This document shows positions 1 to 7,798 of a stretch of DNA of 64,000 bases, piece by piece; positions within the stretch are counted from its first letter, which is position 1, and every line of letters starts with the position of its first letter. A program made the position numbers and the translations under genes. The notes beneath the pieces were generated by a model. The model saw only the letters and a program-made list of their open reading frames with translations. It searched no databases and had not been told where the DNA came from. Source of the stretch: Hymenobacter fodinae (GTDB taxonomy: Bacteria; Bacteroidota; Bacteroidia; Cytophagales; Hymenobacteraceae); assembly GCF_004745825.1 (NCBI RefSeq), contig NZ_SRLA01000001.1, positions 1 to 64,000 on the forward strand, in the 5' to 3' direction.

Positions 1-330
1 TTTTTTTCTGTCTCGTGTGCCTCGGCGCTTCCGGTTGAAGCGGGGTGCAAAGGTACGCAGAGCGTTTCTGCTTTTCCTAATGCGCCGCGCAACTTTTTCT
101 GCGCCCGGTTCGTAGCCCGCCTCCGTTCGATTTGGGAGTGCAAAAGTCACTGCTTCTTTCCGCTTTTGCAAGCCTACTTACTGCTTTTTATTACATCAAA
201 ATGCTTTTCAAAACTTATATATTGATTGTCAACCATTTGAGCATTGAAGAAATATTAGATACAGACCTATTATTAAATGAGTGAGCTAAAACAGAAATCA
301 AGTTGGCGCTACATCAGTATGGGAATAAAG
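1..330. other. Intergenic leader at window edge
   Basis: No convincing coding sequence is seen here. On the minus strand an octamer reading TACCTTTG (48-55) fits the Bacteroidota -7 element TAnnTTTG, so it may drive a gene lying to the left of the window. No matching -33 TTG at the right spacing was found. The stretch 180-320 is AT-rich and featureless. Confidence 0.4.
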
Positions 331-373
331 GTAAAAGCCTCCCTCATGCAGCATGCATGAGGGAGGCTTTTAC
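331..373 (-). terminator. Intrinsic terminator of the DUF4476 gene
   Basis: A perfect 19-bp inverted repeat (331-349 and 355-373) with a 5-nt loop lies 15 nt beyond the stop codon of the minus-strand gene. The stem end is rich in T on the transcribed minus strand. Confidence 0.85.
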
Positions 374-387
374 TACTATAGAGTTCA

Positions 388-1185
388 TCAGCGATTATAT
401 CCTTCTACGAACCGCTGTAGCTCTTGGACGTTAGCTTGAAAGTCGAAAGCCTCATACACTTGATAGAATCTTTGTGGATCAATAACACGTGGATAGGCAT
501 ATTTGGCTAGCTCGACACGGTTACGATCAAAAGTAAGCGTAGATAAAATACGCTTTAGATCCTCTGACTCTACGGCCGACTCTCGTAACGCCTCCCGCAG
601 AATAGGTAGTTTGTTGTCATCAAATGACTGCCGCTGCACTGCTTGCAGTAATCTACTTACGTCTTGAGGAGACATAACGTAGTAGTTGGGACTGTTGCTG
701 GGGTAAGTATTAGGGTAACCCGAGTTGTTAGGATAACTCGGCCCACTGGGATATGCGGGTCCAGGAGCAGGATAGGTTGGGCCGCCGGGACCATTTCCAC
801 CGGGGTACGGAGTACCATATCCTCCGATAGGTGGATAATTACCCCGGATAGGAACCGCAGCTACTTTACGCAATGCGGGAGGGAAGCCACTGCGAGTGAG
901 CAGCACAAAACTGCTTTCTTGGCCACTGTCCAGAAATACTTGCGTACGATACGAAATACTGCGGCCATACCCAGTCGGGATAATAAATTCAGCCAGATGG
1001 TAGCCAGGGGGTAGTCTATCCAAAGCTACTTGGCTTGCCCCTCCCCTAGTTAAGGGACGACCATCAAAGATTAATTGAAAAGGGACTCCTCGCTCTGAGT
1101 AAAAAGTAGCATTGGCTGGAGCAGCTTGTAAGCTGCCCATTACTAGAAACAATAAAGCGATGCACAGGAGGTATACCTTCTTCAT
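388..1185 (-). CDS. Secreted DUF4476 domain protein
   Basis: The 265-residue product begins with a hydrophobic signal peptide of about 21 residues ending near AAPA, so it should be exported. Residues 25-100 are beta-rich and resemble a PEGA-like surface domain (weak). Residues 105-170 are a low-complexity Gly/Pro/Tyr/Ser linker. Residues 170-262 fit the DUF4476 family, a helical module of unknown function found in secreted Bacteroidota proteins. The gene stands alone between its own terminator and an upstream gene that also has one. No enzymatic motif is visible. The family assignment comes from the pattern of the C-terminal region and was not searched. Confidence 0.8.
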   Translation of the reverse strand: MKKVYLLCIALLFLVMGSLQAAPANATFYSERGVPFQLIFDGRPLTRGGASQVALDRLPPGYHLAEFIIPTGYGRSISYRTQVFLDSGQESSFVLLTRSGFPPALRKVAAVPIRGNYPPIGGYGTPYPGGNGPGGPTYPAPGPAYPSGPSYPNNSGYPNTYPSNSPNYYVMSPQDVSRLLQAVQRQSFDDNKLPILREALRESAVESEDLKRILSTLTFDRNRVELAKYAYPRVIDPQRFYQVYEAFDFQANVQELQRFVEGYNR

Positions 1186-1356
1186 GGCAAGAGTTCATTA
1201 CATGAAAGCAATTCATCTGCTTCCCTCTTGTCTAATGCCAAGTATTATGCCATTCTCTGAATATTCCACCTCTTGTGCTAGGCCTATACTGTTCTAATTT
1301 CATAGCCAACGCTATTGCATAGATCTTTATCAGTTGTTACCCGCTACACTAGCAAT

Positions 1357-1391
1357 AAAAAGCCCCTACATTCTCGATGCAGGGGCTTTTT
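1357..1391 (-). terminator. Intrinsic terminator of the OmpA-family gene
   Basis: A 15-bp stem with one G-U pair (1357-1371 and 1377-1391), a 5-nt loop and a T-run on the minus strand, 24 nt beyond the stop codon. Confidence 0.85.
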
Positions 1392-1414
1392 AAAGCAACT
1401 AGTGTTAGGCTTGT

Positions 1415-3346
1415 CTATTCAGCAATCTTAGTCACTTTGAATTCTGTCCGTCGGTTACGCTGGAATTCTTCCTCAGTCTTCGCATTCTTGATTACTGGCT
1501 GCGTCTCACCATAACCGCGAGCAGTGATACGGTTCTTATCAATACCCTTGGAAATTATATAGTCAACAGCCGACTGGGCACGCCGTTGCGACAATGCTTG
1601 GTTGTATGCATCCTTACCACGTGAGTCGGTGTGTGAGCTAAGCTCAATGGTAATTTGAGGATTGTCGTTGAGCGTTTGCACCAGTTTGTCTAGCTCCACA
1701 GCTGCATCAGGACGAATGTTTGCCTTGTCATAGTCGTAGAAGATGTTTTCAACCACGATGGCTTTGTTCTTCACGATTTTGGTGAGCGTCAACGTCACGG
1801 GGATTCGCACTTCATTCATTGGGTTAGGAAGCGCCTCCTGCGGCGGCTTCTGGCCAACTGTACTCACGGAGTTTCGGGCGGTGAAGTAGCCCTGCCGATT
1901 GGCAATGAGAGCATAGTTAGCCGCGGCAGTATCTAGCTTGAAGCTGAACTTTCCCGCTGGGTCAGTAGTAACGTCCTGCAGCTTCTGGCCTCTAGCATCG
2001 TAGAGCGTCACAGTTTCGCTAGCGACAGGGAGCGTCTGGCCCGTTTTATCGTTGCGCTCAACCAGCGTACCATCAGCAATAAAGGTCACCAGTTTAATAA
2101 TGCTCTCACGGAACCGGTATAAATCGTCGGAGCCTTTACCGCCGGCACGATTAGAGGACATCACTCCGGTCTTGTTGCCGGTGAAGTATGGAGCAAAGTC
2201 GTCGCCGGTGCTGTTGATTGGAGCGCCTAAGTTGATAACTCTTCCTTTCTCAACTTTGAAGATGTCAAGCTTTCCTAGGCCAGGGTGTCCGTCGGAGGAA
2301 AAATACAGTGTTCCATCTGGGGCAATGGCTGGGAAGTTCTCGTTGCCAGCCGTGTTAATCTGCTCACCCAAATTTTCGGGAGGAGAAAAACGGCCTGGGG
2401 TATCCATGGTAGACCTGTACAGATCATTCCCCCCTTGTCCACCTTTGCGGGTAGAGGTAAAGTAGAGGGTTTTGCCGTCGGGAGAGAAAGAGGGTGCGAA
2501 GTCGTCAGCTGTGCTGCTGTTCACCACGCGTAGGATCTCGGGCTCAGTCCAAGCACCGTTCTTATTATAAGACACCCATAAGTCAACGCTCAGATATCCC
2601 TTCTTGGATCCGTTGTTTGACCGAGCGAAGACCATCATCTTGCCATCGGGCGTGTACGTGGCACTGGCTTCGTGCTTGTCATCGGAGTTGAACAATGGTT
2701 CGAGCTTCCGAACGGTGCCCCCCGTCATTTTATCCGTATCGTCAAACTTGACAGCGTATAGATCATTAAAGCCTTCGCCATTGCCTTTATACACTTTGCC
2801 TTCACGCCCGGAAGCAAAAATCAACTCTTTGGTTTCGGGCAGGATAGTGGCACTGAACTCCGCAGAAGGTGTGTTTACCTGATCAAGCGCCATCACCTCA
2901 CTATTCGTGCGCATGGCTACAATAGCGGTAGAAGCACGAGCATTTTTTGCTTCCTGCTCGGCTCGGGCCGCTAGTGTACGGTTAGAACCGTTCTGAGCAT
3001 ACGAGTCGAATTGCGCAGCTGCTTCTTCAAACTTGCCATTTGCTTTGAGAGCCTCTCCGTAATAGAAAGCGGCGTCACTTGCTTTAACCCCACCACCAAT
3101 TGCCGCTTTATAATACTCTTCAGCTTGATCAATGCGGTTAGAAAGTCGATACGATTCTGCTACCCGGTAATTAGACTGGGCAATATTTTTACCCTTGGCT
3201 ACGTCAGCTTTATAGAGAGCAATAGCTGTTTCGTATTCGCCACGGGCGAAGCGCTTATCCGCTTTGCTCATACTGCCCGACGCCGCGCATCCACTTAAGA
3301 ATGCAGCAGAGCCCGCAGCAGCACATACTAGGATAAAAGTTCTCAT
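1415..3346 (-). CDS. PorE-like OmpA-family lipoprotein
   Basis: The 643-residue protein has a lipoprotein signal with the lipidated cysteine at residue 20 (LSGC). Order of domains: TPR repeats about 25-145, a WD40-like PD40 propeller about 165-400 with repeated SPDGKTLYF-type strands, a carboxypeptidase-regulatory-like domain about 420-510, and a C-terminal OmpA peptidoglycan-binding domain about 525-640 (SSHTDSRG, QRRAQSAVDY). This is the architecture known for PorE of the type IX secretion system, which links outer membrane and peptidoglycan. No porP/sprF neighbour is present, so a T9SS role is inference. The open frame continues 53 codons upstream, but the ATG at 3346 is chosen because it begins the lipoprotein signal. 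Confidence 0.85.
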   Translation of the reverse strand: MRTFILVCAAAGSAAFLSGCAASGSMSKADKRFARGEYETAIALYKADVAKGKNIAQSNYRVAESYRLSNRIDQAEEYYKAAIGGGVKASDAAFYYGEALKANGKFEEAAAQFDSYAQNGSNRTLAARAEQEAKNARASTAIVAMRTNSEVMALDQVNTPSAEFSATILPETKELIFASGREGKVYKGNGEGFNDLYAVKFDDTDKMTGGTVRKLEPLFNSDDKHEASATYTPDGKMMVFARSNNGSKKGYLSVDLWVSYNKNGAWTEPEILRVVNSSTADDFAPSFSPDGKTLYFTSTRKGGQGGNDLYRSTMDTPGRFSPPENLGEQINTAGNENFPAIAPDGTLYFSSDGHPGLGKLDIFKVEKGRVINLGAPINSTGDDFAPYFTGNKTGVMSSNRAGGKGSDDLYRFRESIIKLVTFIADGTLVERNDKTGQTLPVASETVTLYDARGQKLQDVTTDPAGKFSFKLDTAAANYALIANRQGYFTARNSVSTVGQKPPQEALPNPMNEVRIPVTLTLTKIVKNKAIVVENIFYDYDKANIRPDAAVELDKLVQTLNDNPQITIELSSHTDSRGKDAYNQALSQRRAQSAVDYIISKGIDKNRITARGYGETQPVIKNAKTEEEFQRNRRTEFKVTKIAE

Positions 3347-3459
3347 AAGCGGGGAAAGGAAGGTAGGGAAACCAGCCGGGCGTGAGTTGACCAACGTGGT
3401 GCTAATAATACTAAGTTTAGGTAGGACTTTTACAGGGCCCAGAGCTTTTGTACGCAGAG

Positions 3460-3942
3460 TTAGAAATAGCGGCTCAGCCAAGATGCAGCGGCCGGCGTAG
3501 GCCAAGCAGTCTGGAGTTGCGCGTGGCGGCCGATGGTGTTATCGAAGTACAGGGTATCAGGCAGCAAGCGCCCGTCGGCCACGGCTGCCCGCAACTCCCG
3601 GCGGTCAAGCAGCTGCACTTGCCCATCGAGCAAAAAGGCCAGCTGGCTTTTCTCCAGCAGCGACACCCCAAGTTGTTCTTCTATAGCTCGTACAAACCGG
3701 ACGGAAGCATCAATAGAGCAGCCGCTGGCGTCAGCAACGGCCTCGTCTAGGCCTATCACCAAAAACTGCTGATGCAGAATTTCAGCTGATGCCTGCAAAG
3801 AACGACCGTGGCTGGTCCATTCTTCAGCAAACTGTTGCAAGATTGGTTGCACGGCGGCTAGCTCTGCCTCCGTGAGTGGCCGGTTAGCTTGATAGATCCA
3901 TAGCCGAGCTGAGGCGGGTAACTGATTGAAAGGAACGTACAT
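3460..3942 (-). CDS. Conserved 160-aa Bacteroidota protein
   Basis: The 160-residue protein is soluble, without signal peptide or membrane segment. From memory, close relatives in Bacteroidota genomes are often labelled ABC transporter ATPase, but no Walker A, Walker B or LSGGQ motif exists in this sequence, so that label is not supported. Its function is unknown. It sits upstream of the PorE-like gene on the same strand, about 110 bp from that gene's start, and downstream of the Fe-S gene pair with a terminator between them. Confidence 0.75.
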   Translation of the reverse strand: MYVPFNQLPASARLWIYQANRPLTEAELAAVQPILQQFAEEWTSHGRSLQASAEILHQQFLVIGLDEAVADASGCSIDASVRFVRAIEEQLGVSLLEKSQLAFLLDGQVQLLDRRELRAAVADGRLLPDTLYFDNTIGRHAQLQTAWPTPAAASWLSRYF

Positions 3943-4012
3943 ACTTCAAATTTCCAGAAGAGCAACTGGCCTATCAGTAACGATGGACCGCCCTATTTTC
4001 TTGTAAAAGAAA

Positions 4013-4042
4013 CAGCCCCGCCGAGAAGTTCCGGCGAGGCTG
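4013..4042 (-). terminator. Terminator after the HdrB-like gene
   Basis: An 11-bp stem with one mismatch (CAGCCCCGCCG against CGGCGAGGCTG) is followed on the minus strand by TTTCTTTT, 40 nt beyond the stop of the Fe-S protein gene. Confidence 0.75.
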
Positions 4043-4082
4043 CACACAAAAAGCAATTTTACTGGCCTAGACTGCTCCAGAT

Positions 4083-4979
4083 TTAGGCGTTCAGGCCTTC
4101 AGCGGAGGCAATAAGCTCGGCAAGGTCAAACACCTGCACATCCGACTCACGCTCTTTGTTCTTGACGCCGTCGGCCATCATGGTCATGCAGAAGGGGCAG
4201 GCTACGGCAATAACGCTACCGCCGCGGTTGGAGCCAGCAGGCAGCACGGGGGCCGTGCTTTCAACGCCCTGCAGGTTCAGGAGCACATCGGCGTCGCCAT
4301 CGAGGGTGGCTAATGCTTCCTCGGCACGCTCAATGTTGATATCCTTCTTGCCGGGCTCAGGCTCTTTCCACATTTGAGCACCGCCAGCACCGCAGCAGAG
4401 GCCGTTGGTTTTGCAGCGCTTCATCTCCAGCAGGTCGGCATCCAGCACTTCCAGTACAGCCCGGGGAGCTTCGTAGATATTGTTGGCGCGACCCAGGTAG
4501 CAGGAATCGTGGAAGGTAATGCGCCGCCCCTTAAAGGACTCCCCACCTTCAGCCTTCACCTTGCCCTCGTCAATGAGCTGCTGCAGGAAAGTGCTGTGAT
4601 GAATCACCTCGTACTCGCCACCAAGCGCGGGGTACTCGTTTTTGATGGTATTAAAGCAGTGCGGGCAGGCCGTTACCACCTTCTTGATGCCGTAGCCATT
4701 GAGGGTAGTAATATTCTGCATGGCCTGCATCTGGAACAGGAACTCGTTGCCAGCCCGTTTAGCCGGGTCGCCGGTGCAGCTCTCTTCCATACCCAGCACA
4801 GCATAGTTGACACCCACGTGCTCCAGAATGCGCACAAAAGCACGGGTAACACGCTTGTAACGGTCATCGAAGGCGCCGGCACAACCAACCCAGAATAGCA
4901 CTTCGGGAGTTTCACCCTTCGCCGCCAGATCGGCCATTAGTGGAACAGATACGGGACGCTTGGCAGTTTGCTCAGCCAT
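4083..4979 (-). CDS. HdrB-like (Fe-S)-binding protein with two CCG domains
   Basis: The 298-residue soluble protein carries two cysteine-rich CCG domains. In the first, CTGDP and ACPHC are visible, followed by HDSCYLGR and LCCGAGG. The second ends with ACPFCMTMM. These bind the noncubane Fe-S cluster in heterodisulfide reductase subunit B and occur in GlpC and LutA relatives. The gene lies 67 bp downstream of a membrane Fe-S partner on the same strand, so the two probably form a membrane-bound electron-transfer complex. In aerobic Bacteroidota such pairs are thought to pass electrons between a soluble dehydrogenase and the quinone pool. The substrate cannot be told from the sequence. Confidence 0.85.
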   Translation of the reverse strand: MAEQTAKRPVSVPLMADLAAKGETPEVLFWVGCAGAFDDRYKRVTRAFVRILEHVGVNYAVLGMEESCTGDPAKRAGNEFLFQMQAMQNITTLNGYGIKKVVTACPHCFNTIKNEYPALGGEYEVIHHSTFLQQLIDEGKVKAEGGESFKGRRITFHDSCYLGRANNIYEAPRAVLEVLDADLLEMKRCKTNGLCCGAGGAQMWKEPEPGKKDINIERAEEALATLDGDADVLLNLQGVESTAPVLPAGSNRGGSVIAVACPFCMTMMADGVKNKERESDVQVFDLAELIASAEGLNA

Positions 4980-5046
4980 ATAAGTGGGAATGTAAAATCA
5001 GGGAGTGAAATTGGAAAAGGCTTGGCAGGCCTAGCGTACAAGTGGC

Positions 5047-6450
5047 CTAGCCAGCAACTGACGTCGCAGATTTGTCGGCCACGTACAGGTCATCGGCCCA
5101 GTTGAAGCGGTCGGAGGGTGAGAAGGCCCACGGCGCACCGTTGTTTTCAATGTTGCTGAACATCACGTTGAGCGAGTTGGGCGCCGCCGATTCTTCCAAC
5201 ACTAGGAAGCGACGCATCTCCACAATGCTCTCCAGCGGGTTGATGTTCACGGGGCAGGCTTCCACACAAGCGTTGCAGGTAGTACAGGCCCACAGCTCTT
5301 CCGGAGTTACGTAGCCGCGCAACAGCGTGTGGCTCTCGGCATCTAGTTGCTCCTGCGAGTCATGCTTAGCCTCTTTGCCATAGAGGTTGGGGCTAAATAC
5401 CAGCGGCGAGTTATACTTCTCCTCCACCCGGTCGCGCGTGTCCATAATGATCTTGCGGGGCGAAAGCAGCTTACCGGTAAGGTTAGCTGGGCAAACCGAC
5501 GTACAGCGGCCACACTCGGTGCAGGAATAGGCGTTGAGCAGATTGGTCCAGGCCAGATCATCCACGTCTTTGGCACCAAATGGCGTGGGCGCAGCGGCTG
5601 AGCCATCGGGGCCTACGGGGGGAGCCGGCACTTCATAACTAGGGTCCATCATGGCTTTCACCTCATGGGTGATGCTGTCTACATTGGAGAACTGGCCTTG
5701 GGGTACCAAACGCGAGTAATACACGTTCGGGAATGCCATGATGATGTGGAAGTGTTTGCTGCTCGGCAGATAATTTAGGAACAGCAGAATACCGATAATG
5801 TGGCCCCACCATCCAATACGCTCCAATACGGCAAGGGCAGTGGTATTCTCAGGGAATAAGCCCGTAAGGAGGCTGCTAATTGGAAAGGCGCCAGGTAACG
5901 TGCGGCCCTCCAGCTGGTGCAGCTTAAGGTCGGCGGTGTTCATGGTGAATAGCGCCAGCATCAGAATCACCTCCACATACAGGATGATGTTAGCATCCAA
6001 TCTAGGCCAGGCGCGCATCTCGGGGCCAGTGAAGCGGCGTACACCCTTCACATTCCGACGCCACCAAAAAGCCGCTACCGCCAGCAGCACTAAAGCTCCA
6101 AGTATCTCATTTGTGCCAGTGAGGGCTGAATACAAGGGGCCTAGAAATTGTAGTACCCGATGCGTACCAAATAAGCCGTCAATGAGAATTTCGATGACTT
6201 CGATGTTGATTACGATGAAGCCTACGTATACAATCAGGTGAAGAATAGCCGGCGTAAGGCGCTTAAACATCTTCTGCTGTCCGAAGGCTACCAACAGCGT
6301 TTTTGAGAGCCGCTCATTGATGTTGCCGCTCATATCTCGGTCGCGCCCGACCAGGATATTGGCTCGTATCTTCCGGACTTGCCACGCGAACAGACCGAAG
6401 CCCGCTACTGCGACAAGCAGGAAGAGGATGTTTTGAATGGAGAAGTGCAC
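5047..6450 (-). CDS. Membrane (Fe-S) oxidoreductase, HdrC/HdrE-like
   Basis: The 467-residue protein begins with about five transmembrane helices (residues 5-250, including pairs at 5-25, 70-90, 110-130, 155-175 and 215-235). A soluble domain follows with two [4Fe-4S] ferredoxin motifs, CTECGRCTSVCP near 315 and CTTCNACVEACP near 395. This looks like a fusion of a cytochrome-b-like membrane anchor with an HdrC-type module, and its HdrB-type partner follows directly. Quinone reduction or oxidation is inferred. The TAG stop codon lies inside a copy of the iterated GGCCTAG motif. Confidence 0.85.
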   Translation of the reverse strand: MHFSIQNILFLLVAVAGFGLFAWQVRKIRANILVGRDRDMSGNINERLSKTLLVAFGQQKMFKRLTPAILHLIVYVGFIVINIEVIEILIDGLFGTHRVLQFLGPLYSALTGTNEILGALVLLAVAAFWWRRNVKGVRRFTGPEMRAWPRLDANIILYVEVILMLALFTMNTADLKLHQLEGRTLPGAFPISSLLTGLFPENTTALAVLERIGWWGHIIGILLFLNYLPSSKHFHIIMAFPNVYYSRLVPQGQFSNVDSITHEVKAMMDPSYEVPAPPVGPDGSAAAPTPFGAKDVDDLAWTNLLNAYSCTECGRCTSVCPANLTGKLLSPRKIIMDTRDRVEEKYNSPLVFSPNLYGKEAKHDSQEQLDAESHTLLRGYVTPEELWACTTCNACVEACPVNINPLESIVEMRRFLVLEESAAPNSLNVMFSNIENNGAPWAFSPSDRFNWADDLYVADKSATSVAG

Positions 6451-6544
6451 GGGATGGGGTAGGTTTGGGGTTTAGTCCGAAATATACTCGGTATGCATAA
6501 CAAATTACGGAAATTTCCCCGGAAAGATTTTTTTTGCAGAAGTA

Positions 6545-6574
6545 TTGCAGGTTGATTTTGCTTTACTACTTTTG
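6545..6574 (+). promoter_or_regulatory. Bacteroidota-type promoter of tRNA-Phe
   Basis: TTG at 6545-6547, a 19-bp spacer and TACTTTTG at 6567-6574 match the Bacteroidota sigma-A consensus (TTG, 19-21 bp, TAnnTTTG). Transcription would start about 30 nt before the tRNA. Confidence 0.7.
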
Positions 6575-6614
6575 TGCTCCCCAACGGTTACAACGGCCCA
6601 CGGGAACCAGAGCT

Positions 6615-6687
<73 letters not shown>

Positions 6688-6690
6688 CTA

Positions 6691-6725
6691 AAAAGCCCTT
6701 CTGCAGTGTGCAGAAGGGCTTTTTT
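6691..6725 (+). terminator. Terminator of tRNA-Phe
   Basis: A perfect 15-bp stem (6691-6705 and 6709-6723) with a 3-nt loop and a run of six T starts 3 nt after the tRNA. Confidence 0.93.
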
Positions 6726-6990
6726 GATTTCGTAGCTATAGCATTCTGCCCGTTTAGTACCGCGCCATTATCACGCAGGAATCAAGATTTTGATGATCAA
6801 ACAATTATAACTCATTGCTGAGTGTATCCTGTAGGTCAACACTTGCCAATGTAGCTACTATTGTACAGTCCGGAGAAGCACCGTCCTGCTACTTAGTGCA
6901 CTTGCGAAGAATCTGATTAAGCGGCTGGAGTAAATCGGATGCTCTTGCAAGGGCATTCACTAGAGCCCCTTCTGCAGCCCGGTGGGCCAG
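6726..6990. other. Intergenic region without visible gene
   Basis: About 265 bp between the tRNA terminator and a minus-strand orphan. I see no coding sequence, repeat or strong hairpin in it. Confidence 0.5.
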
Positions 6991-7359
6991 TTAGGAAAGC
7001 ATAAGTTGGTGCTTGCTTCCGGGGTCGTTGGGATGGACGCCCCCCCCATGCAGCAGAAAAAAAGCTTCAATGTGATTTTGCAGGGTCACTACATCATCGC
7101 TATCTAATTCAGCCACTACGTGAGCCAATGATGATACATGCTGCGCAGTAGTAAGCATATAGCCAGGCTCGTGAATCCAAGAACAAACATATAGGCGAGT
7201 ACCGTCGCGGCCAATTAACTGATGTTGGTAACGCATATCGGTAGCAGGAGAAAACTCCGCTTCAGTAGCAGCTACTGGGTAATCCCAAGAGCGATATAAA
7301 GAGAGCCTAACAAAACCGAGCTTTCGCAGATAGGTATCTTTTAGAGTAGAAAAGTTCAT
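6991..7359 (-). CDS. Hypothetical 122-aa protein
   Basis: The 122-residue protein is not recognised. It has no signal peptide or membrane segment. A stretch near 55-70 (RLYVCSWIH) looks like a beta-hairpin, and a run near 100-110 reads FLLHGGGVHPND. Codon use looks like the neighbouring genes. It is a lone gene with intergenic DNA on both sides. It could be a lineage-specific gene. An accidental open frame is less likely given the length and the plausible ATG. Confidence 0.5.
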   Translation of the reverse strand: MNFSTLKDTYLRKLGFVRLSLYRSWDYPVAATEAEFSPATDMRYQHQLIGRDGTRLYVCSWIHEPGYMLTTAQHVSSLAHVVAELDSDDVVTLQNHIEAFFLLHGGGVHPNDPGSKHQLMLS

Positions 7360-7767
7360 AGAGAGCAGTGCAACGAAGCTTCCATCTGCACTATAGCATC
7401 AGGTCTTTACAAGATGCTTACTCTAAGAAGATTCTGAAAGGACAACTAGTGGTGTATTGTGACAAAGTATATACCCCGAATTAGCTATGCAAAAGTCCCT
7501 ACACTAGATCATAGCCATGTATTTACTACACAAATAACTGGATACATTCTGTTGATTTGTGACCGATAAGTAGTAGCGTTTCTACTTAATTTCTCTGCTT
7601 ATACATTATCTGCATGAGAAGAAATACTGTTACAGAAAGCTCAACCATTCAATCATGGGTTTCTTGGCTTTGAGTTTAGATGTTGAATATCCACTTACGC
7701 ACTGACTTGTAGGCGCCGACTAACATTATTAATTACAGTTACATAGTGCTTATAACATATTTTTCTA
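7360..7767. other. Intergenic region upstream of nagB
   Basis: Roughly 400 bp of AT-rich DNA separates the divergent orphan gene from the NagB fusion gene. It must hold both promoters, but I could not identify a clear TAnnTTTG element. A hairpin just before the nagB start is listed separately. Confidence 0.5.
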
Positions 7768-7794
7768 GTAAGATGAGGCGTCACCTCACCTTAC
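7768..7794 (+). promoter_or_regulatory. Inverted repeat just upstream of nagB start codon
   Basis: An 11-bp inverted repeat with one mismatch (7768-7778 and 7784-7794) and a 5-nt spacer ends 4 nt before the ATG. It could be an operator for a GntR-like amino-sugar regulator, or an mRNA hairpin covering the ribosome-binding region. Which one is unknown. Confidence 0.45.
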
Positions 7795-7798
7795 TGAT

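Noticed and set aside
3460..3942. Name ABC transporter ATPase for the 160-residue protein
   Set aside because: No nucleotide-binding motif is present. The label appears to be inherited annotation.
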